Assembly (NCBI RefSeq): GCF_000240165.1
Contig: NC_017586.1
Location: 5,779,228-5,843,227, forward strand
Origin: Streptantibioticus cattleyicolor NRRL 8057 = DSM 46488
GTDB taxonomy: Bacteria > Actinomycetota > Actinomycetes > Streptomycetales > Streptomycetaceae
Length of the DNA: 64,000 nucleotides
Reading direction: 5' to 3'
Positions within the stretch are counted from its first letter, which is position 1. Every line of letters begins with the position of its first letter. This document shows, piece after piece, positions 1-7,368 of this stretch. The position numbers were made by a program, and so were the translations under genes. The notes below the pieces were generated by a model. It had not been told where the DNA came from. It worked only from the letters and a program-made list of their open reading frames with translations, and ran no database searches.

Positions 1-26
1 GACAGAAAAGTGAACCACCGCCTGTA

Positions 27-482
27 ATGCGACTCAACGATCTCGACGAACGCATCGTGCACGCCCTCGCCGAGGACGCCCGCCGCTCCTACTCCGACAT
101 CGGCGCGGAGGTGGGGCTGTCGGCCCCGGCCGTCAAACGCCGGGTCGACCGGCTGCTGGCCTCCGGCGCCATCACCGGCTTCACCGTCCGGGTGGACCCG
201 GCCGCGCTGGGGTGGGAGACCGAGGGGTTCGTCGAGATCTACTGCCGTCACAACACCTCGCCCGACGACATCCGCCGCGGCCTGGAGCGCTACCCCGAGG
301 TGGCCGCCGCCTCCACCGTCACCGGTGAGGCCGACGCCGTCGTGCAGCTCTACGCCTCCGACATGCGCCACTTCGAGCGGGTGCTGGAACGGATCGCCGG
401 GGAGCCCTTCGTGGAACGCACCAAGTCCGTGCTGGTGCTCTCCCCGCTGCTGCGCCGCTACACCTCCGGCTCGCCCACCTGA
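27..482 (+). CDS. Lrp/AsnC-family transcriptional regulator
   Basis: A 151-residue protein of the usual Lrp/AsnC length. An N-terminal winged helix-turn-helix (about residues 4-50; LDERIVHALAEDARRSY at the start, then VGLSAPAVKRRVDRL as recognition region) is followed by the AsnC ligand domain (GFVEIYCRH, then ASTVTGEADAVVQLY). Members bind DNA as dimers or octamers and often respond to amino acids. The gene sits just upstream of, and co-directional with, a nitrilase-fold amidohydrolase and a flavin amine oxidase, so it is inferred to control them in response to an amino acid. The gap behind it holds a spaced direct repeat that could be its operator. Family assignment is secure; the ligand is unknown. 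Confidence 0.93.
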   Translation: MRLNDLDERIVHALAEDARRSYSDIGAEVGLSAPAVKRRVDRLLASGAITGFTVRVDPAALGWETEGFVEIYCRHNTSPDDIRRGLERYPEVAAASTVTGEADAVVQLYASDMRHFERVLERIAGEPFVERTKSVLVLSPLLRRYTSGSPT

Positions 483-495
483 CGCCACGGGGCGC

Positions 496-537
496 GCAAC
501 GAATCGCCGGAACGGGCCGTGCGGACGCAACGAATCG
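496..537. promoter_or_regulatory. Direct repeat GCAACGAATCG x2, candidate Lrp site
   Basis: The 11-mer GCAACGAATCG occurs at 496-506 and again at 527-537, a 31-bp period (about three helical turns). It lies in the 154-bp gap between the Lrp gene and the amidohydrolase gene. Lrp-family octamers commonly wrap DNA over repeated sites, so this is a plausible operator. Only the repeat itself is seen; the binding protein is inferred. Confidence 0.4.
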
Positions 538-636
538 GGCCGTGATGCGCAATGGCGGCGCCTTGTTGTGGTTGATCGTGAAACGTACCTTCGTGGTGTC
601 CCCCGACCACGGCCGGAAAACGTCTCCGAGGTTCCC

Positions 637-1452
637 ATGACGCCGTTGCGCATCGCGCTCCACCAAGGCCCCGCGGGGGTGCCCGGCACCCCCGACGAGA
701 GCCTCGCCGCGCTCGACGACGCCGTCCGCCGGGCCGCCGCCGGCGGGGCGGACCTCCTGGTGACCGGCGAGATGTACCTCACCGGCTACGCGGTCGGCGA
801 CGCCCTGCCGCGCCTCGCCGAAGCCGCCGACGGCCCCAGCGCGGCCCGGGTGGCGAAGATCGCCGCCGACCACGGCGTCGCCGTCGTCTACGGCTACCCC
901 GAACGCGACGGCGGCCGGGTGTACAACTCCGCCCAGCTCATCGGCGCCGACGGCAGCGCGCTCGCCAACTACCGCAAGACACACCTGTTCGGCGACTTCG
1001 AGATGGCCGGCTTCACCCCCGGTGACACCCCGGTCGTCCAGGCCCGCCTCGGTGACCTCACCGTCGGCCTGCTGATCTGCTACGACGTCGAGTTCCCGGA
1101 GAACGTCCGGGCCCACGCGGTGGCCGGCACCGATCTGCTGGCGGTGCCCACCGCGCTGATGCGCCCGTACGAGTTCGTCCCCCACACCCTCGTCCCGGCC
1201 CGCGCGTACGAAAGCCAGCTCTTCGTGGCGTACACCAACCGCTGCGGCGCCGAGGGCGAGTTCCACTTCGCCGGACTGAGCTGCCTGGCCGGGCCCGACG
1301 GTGTCGTGCGGGCGCGCGCCGGGACCGGTGCAGAGCTGGTGCTCGCCGACGCCGACCCGGCGCTGCTCGCCGCCGCCCGCGCGGAGACCCCGTACCTGCG
1401 CGACCGCCGCCCCGGGCTGTACACCGCGCTCACCCGCCCCGTGGCCGGCTGA
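637..1452 (+). CDS. Carbon-nitrogen hydrolase (nitrilase-fold amidase)
   Basis: A 271-residue member of the nitrilase superfamily, which hydrolyses amides or nitriles with a Glu-Lys-Cys triad. All three residues are visible: E45 in VTGEMYLTG, K114 in NYRKTHLFGD and C148 in LLICYDVEFPE. The open frame extends further upstream, but the ATG at 637 fits the family N-terminus (MTPLRIALHQ). It ends 44 bp before the flavin amine oxidase gene, so the two probably form an operon. An oxidase that turns an amino acid into an amide, followed by an amidase, would give an arylacetate such as indole-3-acetate. The substrate is an inference; other omega-amidase-like roles are possible. Confidence 0.9.
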   Translation: MTPLRIALHQGPAGVPGTPDESLAALDDAVRRAAAGGADLLVTGEMYLTGYAVGDALPRLAEAADGPSAARVAKIAADHGVAVVYGYPERDGGRVYNSAQLIGADGSALANYRKTHLFGDFEMAGFTPGDTPVVQARLGDLTVGLLICYDVEFPENVRAHAVAGTDLLAVPTALMRPYEFVPHTLVPARAYESQLFVAYTNRCGAEGEFHFAGLSCLAGPDGVVRARAGTGAELVLADADPALLAAARAETPYLRDRRPGLYTALTRPVAG

Positions 1453-1496
1453 GCGCCCTTACCTCCCCCGCCCTGTCCCCCAGGAGTAGCTGCCCC

Positions 1497-3197
1497 ATGA
1501 CCTCCACCGTGCCCACCGCCGTCCACGACGAGCAGCAGGCCGCGGCGGCCAAGCCGATCACCATGTTCGGCCCGGACTTCCCGTACGCCTACGACGACTA
1601 CCTGGCGCACCCGGCCGGGCTCGGTGCCGTCCCGGCGACCGCGCACGGCACCGAGGTGGCGGTGGTCGGCGGCGGGCTCTCCGGCATCGTGGCCGCCTAC
1701 GAGCTGATGAAGATGGGGCTCAAGCCGGTGGTCTACGAGGCCGACCGGATCGGCGGCCGGCTGCGCACGGTGGGCTTCGACGGCTGCGACCCGGAGCTGA
1801 CCGCGGAGATGGGCGCCATGCGCTTCCCGCCGTCCTCCACCGCCTTCCAGCACTACGTGGACCTGGTCGGCCTCGAAACCCGGCCGTTCCCCAACCCGCT
1901 GGCCCCCGACACCCCCTCCACCGTCGTCGACCTCAAGGGCGAGTCGCACTACGCCCGGACCATCGACGACCTGCCGCAGGTCTACCGCGACGTGGCCGAG
2001 GCGTGGAACGCCTGCCTGGAGGAGGGCGCCGACTTCTCCGACATGAACCAGGCCATCCGCGAGCGCGACGTGCCGCGGATCCGCGAGATCTGGTCGAAGC
2101 TGGTGGAGAAGCTCGACAACCAGACCTTCTACGGCTTCCTGTGCGAGTCCGAGGCGTTCACGTCCTTCCGGCACCGGGAGATCTTCGGCCAGGTCGGCTT
2201 CGGCACCGGCGGCTGGGACACCGACTTCCCCAACTCCATCCTGGAGATCCTGCGGGTGGTCTACACCGAGGCCGACGACCACCACCGCGGCATCGTCGGC
2301 GGCAGCCAGCAGCTCCCGCTGCGGCTGTGGGAGCGCGAGCCGGACAAGCTCGTCCACTGGCCGCAGGGCACCTCGCTGAGTTCGCTGCACGGCGGCGAAC
2401 CGCGCCCGGCCGTCACCCGGCTGCACCGCACCGCAGGCAACCGCATCACCGTCACCGACGCCACCGGCGACATCCGCTCCTACCAGGCGGTGGTCTTCAC
2501 CGCGCAGAGCTGGATGCTGCTGTCGAAGATCGAGTGCGACGACGAGCTGTTCCCGATCGACCACTGGACGGCGATCGAGCGCACCCACTACATGGAGTCC
2601 TCCAAGCTCTTCGTCCCGGTCGACCGGCCGTTCTGGCTGGACAAGGACGAGGAGACCGGGCGGGACGTGATGTCGATGACGCTCACCGACCGGATGACCC
2701 GCGGCACCTACCTGCTGGACAACGGCCCCGACAAGCCGGCCGTGATCTGCCTGTCGTACACCTGGTGCGACGACAGCCTCAAGTGGCTGCCGCTGAGCGC
2801 GGCCGAGCGCATGGAGGTCATGCTCAAGTCGCTCGGCGAGATCTATCCGAAGGTGGACATCCGCAAGCACGTCATCGGCAACCCGGTGACCGTCTCGTGG
2901 GAGAACGAGCCCTACTTCATGGGCGCCTTCAAGGCCAACCTGCCCGGTCACTACCGCTACCAGCGGCGGCTGTTCACCCACTTCATGCAGGACCGGCTCC
3001 CCGCCGACAAGCGCGGCATCTTCCTGGCCGGCGACGACATCTCGTGGACCGCGGGCTGGGCCGAGGGCGCCGTGCAGACCGCGCTCAACGCGGTGTGGGG
3101 CGTCATGCACCACTTCGGCGGCGCCACCGACCCGGCCAACCCCGGCCCGGGCGACCGCTACGACGAGATCGCCCCTGTCGAGCTGCCCGAGGACTGA
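1497..3197 (+). CDS. FAD-dependent amine/L-amino-acid oxidase
   Basis: A 566-residue flavin monoamine oxidase family protein. The dinucleotide-binding motif lies near residues 55-63 (VAVVGGGLSGIVAAYEL, with VVYEADRIGGRLRT after it), and the C-terminal FAD-closing motif reads GIFLAGDDISWTAGWAEGA. Length and overall shape match L-amino-acid oxidases and bacterial tryptophan or phenylalanine 2-monooxygenases rather than small amine oxidases. It lies directly downstream of a nitrilase-fold amidase and an Lrp regulator, which favours oxidative decarboxylation of an aromatic amino acid to the amide (IaaM-type chemistry), although simple oxidative deamination cannot be excluded. Its stop codon is inside a perfect inverted repeat shared with the convergent gene. 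Confidence 0.88.
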   Translation: MTSTVPTAVHDEQQAAAAKPITMFGPDFPYAYDDYLAHPAGLGAVPATAHGTEVAVVGGGLSGIVAAYELMKMGLKPVVYEADRIGGRLRTVGFDGCDPELTAEMGAMRFPPSSTAFQHYVDLVGLETRPFPNPLAPDTPSTVVDLKGESHYARTIDDLPQVYRDVAEAWNACLEEGADFSDMNQAIRERDVPRIREIWSKLVEKLDNQTFYGFLCESEAFTSFRHREIFGQVGFGTGGWDTDFPNSILEILRVVYTEADDHHRGIVGGSQQLPLRLWEREPDKLVHWPQGTSLSSLHGGEPRPAVTRLHRTAGNRITVTDATGDIRSYQAVVFTAQSWMLLSKIECDDELFPIDHWTAIERTHYMESSKLFVPVDRPFWLDKDEETGRDVMSMTLTDRMTRGTYLLDNGPDKPAVICLSYTWCDDSLKWLPLSAAERMEVMLKSLGEIYPKVDIRKHVIGNPVTVSWENEPYFMGAFKANLPGHYRYQRRLFTHFMQDRLPADKRGIFLAGDDISWTAGWAEGAVQTALNAVWGVMHHFGGATDPANPGPGDRYDEIAPVELPED

Positions 3198-3223
3198 CAC
3201 AACATCACCTGATGTTGTGTCAG
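3194..3223. terminator. Bidirectional terminator-like palindrome
   Basis: Perfect 14-bp inverted repeat CTGACACAACATCA (3194-3207), spacer CC, TGATGTTGTGTCAG (3210-3223). It contains the TGA stop of the amine oxidase and ends one base before the stop codon of the convergent DUF5995 gene, so it can terminate both transcripts. Confidence 0.8.
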
Positions 3224-3224
3224 C

Positions 3225-3917
3225 TCAGGTCAGCGGAACCAGCAGGCACCGGTTGACCAGCCCGGTGCCCGCGTCCAGCCGCTGCGCGAACTCCTCGCAG
3301 ACCGCGGGGAGTTCGCGCAGCCGCCACAGGATGCCGGCGGCCGACCAGGCAGCCTCCCGGGCCCGCTCCAGACTCCAGCAACCCAGCAGATGGGTCAGCG
3401 GATCGGCCAGCTCCAGCAGGTCGGGGCCGGGCATCAGCTCCTCGCGCACCCGTTCCTCCAGCGCCGCCAGCACCTCGCCGACCCGCTCGAAGTCGCGTTC
3501 CACCGCACCCGGTTCCACCCCCAGCTCCGTGCAGGTGTCCACCACGGCCAGCGCCAGGTCGTGGCCGATGTGCGCGTTGATCCCGGCCAGCGCGAACTGC
3601 ACCGGCCGCACCCCGCGCCGCCGCCGCAGCTCGAACAGCGGACGCCAGCAGGCCGGCGGCCGGCGCCCCGCCCCGTCCGCCGCCACCGCCAGCAGATAAC
3701 GCCGCGCGAAACACACCCCCAGCCGCTCCGTCCGCTCCGGGTCGGGGAAGAACCCGCCGTCGAGGCGGCGTGCCAGCTCCTCGGTGACCGACAGGTACAC
3801 CCGGTTGAAGACGGCCACCCCGTCCCGCGGCGGCAGCCCCGCTGCCACCGTCCGCAAGGACGCCACCACGTCGGCCACCCGCCCCGCCGCGGGGGCGACC
3901 CGCTCACTCGTCGTCAT
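3225..3917 (-). CDS. DUF5995 family protein
   Basis: A 230-residue cytoplasmic protein with no signal peptide or membrane segment. The ATG at 3917 (MTTSERVAPAAG) is preferred over further upstream starts in the same frame because the sequence before it is low-complexity. The core FNRVYLSVTEELARRL, VCFARRYLLAV, WRPLFELRRRRGVRPVQFALAGINAHIGHDLALAVV resembles the actinobacterial DUF5995 family, whose function is unknown. A GINAHIGHDL-type segment rich in His, Asn and Asp suggests a metal or ligand site, but that is only inference. Convergent with the amine oxidase, with which it shares a terminator. Confidence 0.75.
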   Translation of the reverse strand: MTTSERVAPAAGRVADVVASLRTVAAGLPPRDGVAVFNRVYLSVTEELARRLDGGFFPDPERTERLGVCFARRYLLAVAADGAGRRPPACWRPLFELRRRRGVRPVQFALAGINAHIGHDLALAVVDTCTELGVEPGAVERDFERVGEVLAALEERVREELMPGPDLLELADPLTHLLGCWSLERAREAAWSAAGILWRLRELPAVCEEFAQRLDAGTGLVNRCLLVPLT

Positions 3918-4154
3918 GGCGCCAGCGTCGCAGGGCACCGCCGCCGGCCCCGGACGCCCCGGCGCGGCGTTCCCCGTAACGAGCGATCCCTGGGCCGCGG
4001 CGGTGACCACCGGCCGGCGTGGGAGCCTTGGGCGGGCCCCGGCGGACGCCGCCGCCGACGCCCTTCTCGTTCGATTTGTCCGATGGTGCCTGTTCGACTA
4101 TTAATCACTGGGGCCCTGGGAGGCACGGGGCGCCGCGAGCGTGGAGCGTGATCA

Positions 4155-5540
4155 ATGACCAGCTTCGGATGGAAGCTGCACGGTGATGGCAAGCATCTGG
4201 AGCCGGGAGAGGTCGTCAAGCCGGGGGAGCGCCTGACCTGGGGGCGCACCATCGGCCTCGGCGCCCAGCACGTGGTCTCGATGATCGGTGCCTGCTTCGT
4301 CGCCCCGGTCCTGATGGGGCTCGACCCCAGCCTGGCCCTGATGGCCTCGGGCGTGGCGACCGTGCTCTTCCTGCTGATCACCCGCGGCCGGATCCCCAGC
4401 TACCTGGGGTCCTCGCTCTCCTTCGTCGGCGTCTCGGCGGTCATCGCCGGCCAGGGCGGCGACGCCGGCACGCTCACCGGCGCCATGCTCGTGGTCGGGG
4501 CCTGCCTGGCCGGCTGCGGCATCGCCATCCAGATCCTCGGCGCCCGGGTCATCCACGCCGTGCTGCCGCCGGCCGTCACCGGGGCCGTGGTGATGCTCAT
4601 CGGCTTCAACTTGGCACCGGTCACCGCCTCCGCCTACTGGCCGCAGGACCAGTGGACCGCGCTGCTGACCATGCTCTTCACCGGGCTGGCGCTGGTGGTG
4701 CTGCGCGGCTTCTGGTCGCGCATCGCGATCTTCCTGGGGCTGGTCTTCGGCTATCTGCTCTCCTGGGTCCTCGACCGCGCCACCGGCAAGATCCACTCCG
4801 CCAACGGCGCCGGCCAGGTGACCGACCACTGGCGCATCGACTTCTCCGGCGTCGCCAAGGCCCACTGGATCGGCCTGCCGCACTTCCACGCCCCCAGCTT
4901 CTCCGCCTCCGCGATCCTGGTCGCCCTCCCGGTGCTGGTGGCCCTGGTCGCCGAGAACGCCGGACACGTCAAGGCGGTCGGCGAGATGACCGGCGACCCG
5001 CTGGACGACAAGATGGGCCTGGCCATCCTCGCCGACGGCACCGCCACCATGCTCTCCACCGCGGCCGGCGGCCCGGCGACCACCACCTACGCCGAGAACA
5101 TCGGCGTGATGGCGGCGACCCGGGTCTACTCCACCGCCGCCTACACCGCGGCGGCCGTCTTCGCCCTGCTGTTCGGGCTGTGCCCCAAGTTCGGCGCCGT
5201 GGTCGCCGCCATTCCCGGCGGCGTGCTGGGCGGCATCACGGTGATCCTCTACGGCATGATCGGCCTGCTCGGCGCCCAGATCTGGATCCGCAACAAGGTC
5301 GACTTCACCGTTCCGCTCAACCTCGTCCCCGCCGCGGCCGGCGTCATCATCGCCATCGGCGGCGTCTCACTCAAGATCACCAGTCACTTCGAGCTGGGCG
5401 GCATCGCCCTGGGCACGCTCATCGTGCTCACCGGGTATCACGCGCTGCGCTGGCTCTCCCGCCCGGCGGCCCAGCGCCGGATGCCGCTGCTGGACGGCGG
5501 CACCAGCGAGTACGACGAGTCCTCCGCCGGCCCGGAGTGA
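4155..5540 (+). CDS. Uracil/xanthine permease, NCS2 family
   Basis: A 461-residue integral membrane protein of the nucleobase-cation symporter 2 family, importing uracil or a related base with protons. About 12-14 hydrophobic helices alternate along the chain. Family marks include the N-terminal TWGRTIGLGAQHVVSMIGACFVAPVLMG, the conserved loop SLSFVGVSAV and, late in the protein, LVALVAENAGHVKAVGEMTG, in which the conserved Glu of the substrate site is present. It appears monocistronic. Its 3' end overlaps the convergent LysR gene by about 100 bp, which invites antisense interference. Uracil is the most likely substrate by overall resemblance to UraA. Confidence 0.9.
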   Translation: MTSFGWKLHGDGKHLEPGEVVKPGERLTWGRTIGLGAQHVVSMIGACFVAPVLMGLDPSLALMASGVATVLFLLITRGRIPSYLGSSLSFVGVSAVIAGQGGDAGTLTGAMLVVGACLAGCGIAIQILGARVIHAVLPPAVTGAVVMLIGFNLAPVTASAYWPQDQWTALLTMLFTGLALVVLRGFWSRIAIFLGLVFGYLLSWVLDRATGKIHSANGAGQVTDHWRIDFSGVAKAHWIGLPHFHAPSFSASAILVALPVLVALVAENAGHVKAVGEMTGDPLDDKMGLAILADGTATMLSTAAGGPATTTYAENIGVMAATRVYSTAAYTAAAVFALLFGLCPKFGAVVAAIPGGVLGGITVILYGMIGLLGAQIWIRNKVDFTVPLNLVPAAAGVIIAIGGVSLKITSHFELGGIALGTLIVLTGYHALRWLSRPAAQRRMPLLDGGTSEYDESSAGPE

Positions 5541-6451
5541 TCCGGGTCCGCCAGACGCGGCGCGTACCGGGTGACGAACTCGCGGAAGCGGCGGCCGGCC
5601 AGCGACGGCGCGCGATCGGCGTGCCAGGCCAGCCCCACCGGCCGGTACGCGTCGTGCTCGGCGAGCGGGACCAGCCGCACCCCGGCCGGCGGCGGCGCGC
5701 CGTCACCGGCCGGCACCACCGAGATGCCGACCCCGGCGGCCACCAGGCTGACGATGGTGGCCACCTCCCCGCTCTCGGCGGTCACCGCCGGGGTGACGCC
5801 GGCCCGGTGGAAGATCTGGCAGGTGATCTGGCGCAGCCCCAGGGCGCGCCCCATGATGATCAGCCGCTCGTCGGCCAGTTCGGCCAGACGGACCTCGGCG
5901 CGGCCGGCCAGCGGATGGCCGGCCGGCACCGCCAGCCGCAGCGGCTCGTCGCACAGTGGCAGCCAGCCGATGCGCCGGTCGGACGGGCGCGGACTGGTCA
6001 CGGCGGCGTCCACGGCGCCCTCCAGCAGCAGCCCCGGCAGGTTCTCCGCGGCCTGGGGATGCAGGGTGAACCCGGCGTCGGGCACCTCGCGCTGGTAGCC
6101 GCCGACGAGCCGGGGGACCAGCCAACTGCCCAGTGAGTGCGCGAACCCCAGGGCGAGCGTGTCGCGGGGCGGCTCCAGCAGCGCGGCGATCCGGCCCTGC
6201 GCGGCGTCGAGTTCGTCCAGCGCGCGCTGCGCGTGGCGGCGGAAGACCCGGCCGTAGTCGTTGAGCCGCAGCCGCTGCCGTTCCCGGTCGAACAGCGCGG
6301 TGCCGACGCCTCGTTCGAGCCGGCGCAGCGCGCGGGAGAGCGTCGACTGGTCGATGTGCAGCCGTGCCGCGGTCTCGGTGACGTGCCCGGTCTCCGCCAG
6401 GGCCAGGAACCAGCGCAGTTCGTCGATGGTCACCCGTCCATTGTGCCCCAC
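5438..6451 (-). CDS. LysR-family transcriptional regulator
   Basis: A 337-residue LysR regulator. The N-terminal winged helix (DELRWFLALAETGHVTETAARLHIDQSTLSRALRRLER) is followed by an effector-binding domain beginning near DTLALGFAHSLGSWLVPRLV. A GTG at 6451 has a GGGGGA ribosome site five bases upstream; an in-frame GTG at 6433 is the alternative. The C-terminus runs past the usual end by about 35 Ser/Pro/Arg-rich residues that are read antisense through the end of the uracil permease gene, so that tail may be incidental. Its target is unknown; the closest non-overlapping neighbour is the SnoaL-like gene divergent at 6560. Confidence 0.88.
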   Translation of the reverse strand: MGHNGRVTIDELRWFLALAETGHVTETAARLHIDQSTLSRALRRLERGVGTALFDRERQRLRLNDYGRVFRRHAQRALDELDAAQGRIAALLEPPRDTLALGFAHSLGSWLVPRLVGGYQREVPDAGFTLHPQAAENLPGLLLEGAVDAAVTSPRPSDRRIGWLPLCDEPLRLAVPAGHPLAGRAEVRLAELADERLIIMGRALGLRQITCQIFHRAGVTPAVTAESGEVATIVSLVAAGVGISVVPAGDGAPPPAGVRLVPLAEHDAYRPVGLAWHADRAPSLAGRRFREFVTRYAPRLADPDHSGPAEDSSYSLVPPSSSGIRRWAAGRESQRSA

Positions 6452-6559
6452 CGCTTCCCCCGCCTGACGGCCGCCACCTGCGGGTTATGCGTGCGGTGCA
6501 TGAAGTCCGCGGGGTTCCGTCATTTCCCTTCCGCGATGCTTGCGACGAGGCTGTTCGGC

Positions 6560-6958
6560 ATGAGCCAGCAACACACCACCGATGAAGACAAGTACGCGCT
6601 CGCCAAGGCGTTCCACCACTGCCTGGTGACCCGCGACTGGACGGCCCTGCGGGACCTGTTCACCGAGGACGCCACCTGGACCCTCCCCGGCGACAACCGC
6701 ATCTCCGGGCCGGCCGAGGGCGCCGACGCCGTGGTGGAGCGCGCCAAGCTGATCGCTGGCTTCGGCGTCGACTTCGAGTTCCAGCGGGTCCTGGTCAGCC
6801 GCGACAACATGGCGCTGTCGCTGCACAACACCGCCGAACGCGACGGCGTCGTGCTGGACGAGTACCTGGCCACCGTCTGCTTCCTGCGGGACGGCAAGAT
6901 CGCGGCCATCGAGACGTACCTGTCCGACGTGCCGGGGATGAACGCCTTCTTCGGCTGA
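6560..6958 (+). CDS. SnoaL/NTF2-like fold protein
   Basis: A 132-residue protein with the cone-shaped SnoaL/NTF2-like pattern: an N-terminal helix (KYALAKAFHHCLVTRDWTAL), then RDLFTEDATWTLPGDN, and a C-terminal strand pair ending DGKIAAIETYLSDVPGMNAFFG. These small proteins are ketosteroid-isomerase-like enzymes or ligand binders; the reaction cannot be read from sequence. The ATG at 6560 is chosen because MSQQHTT begins the fold; an ATG at 6536 lies in a different frame. It is divergent from the LysR regulator, which is a candidate controller. A 12-bp GC stem-loop follows the stop. Confidence 0.75.
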   Translation: MSQQHTTDEDKYALAKAFHHCLVTRDWTALRDLFTEDATWTLPGDNRISGPAEGADAVVERAKLIAGFGVDFEFQRVLVSRDNMALSLHNTAERDGVVLDEYLATVCFLRDGKIAAIETYLSDVPGMNAFFG

Positions 6959-6969
6959 GACCCGGACCG

Positions 6970-7001
6970 GCCGGCGGCGCCACCCCGAAGGCGCCGCCGG
7001 C
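6970..7001 (+). terminator. GC stem-loop after SnoaL-like gene
   Basis: GCCGGCGGCGCC (6970-6981), loop of 8 bases, GGCGCCGCCGGC (6990-7001): a perfect 12-bp stem without a U-tract, typical for high-GC actinobacteria. It separates the SnoaL-like gene from the riboflavin operon. Confidence 0.65.
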
Positions 7002-7086
7002 GTACCGGCTGTGACCCACCCCACACGGGCCGGTACCCAACGCCATGACCCGGCGTGGCAGACTGGACGCGTACCAGTGACGTTCA

Positions 7087-7213
7087 GCGCACTCCGGGGT
7101 CGGTGAAACTCCGAACCGGCGGTTACAGTCCGCGACCCGTCCGCTGCCAGCGGCCGGTTGACCAGGTGGAATTCCTGGACCGACGGTTAAAGTCCGGATG
7201 GGAGGCAGTGCGC
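7087..7213 (+). ncRNA. FMN riboswitch (RFN element)
   Basis: Conserved RFN blocks appear in order: GGGTCGGTGAAACTCCGA, ACCGGCGGTTACAGTCC, GGTGGAATTCC, CCGACGGTTAAAGTCCGGAT. The closing helix P1 is a perfect 7-bp pair, GCGCACT (7087-7093) with AGTGCGC (7207-7213). It lies about 155 bp upstream of ribD and should repress the riboflavin operon when FMN is abundant. A hairpin downstream, GTCGCG (7254-7259) with CGCGAC (7265-7270), could be part of the expression platform. Confidence 0.95.
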
Positions 7214-7368
7214 GGCGGCCACGTACCGGTACGCCGCCGTCGGCGGTCGGCATGTCGCGTTCCCCGCGACGTGACGGCCGTTCGCGTGTTTGAGGCGTCC
7301 CCGGTGCCCGTGTCCGTCACCGTTCCTTCCCGCCCCGGAGTCCGTGCCGAAGAAGGCAGGAGGACCCG

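Noticed and set aside
319-1266. Long minus-strand open frame opposite the amidase
   Set aside because: Typical high-GC shadow: Gly/Val/Ala/Arg-rich, no domain, opposite a gene with complete catalytic motifs. The same applies to the many long antisense frames, for example 1080-3200 and 46838-50263.
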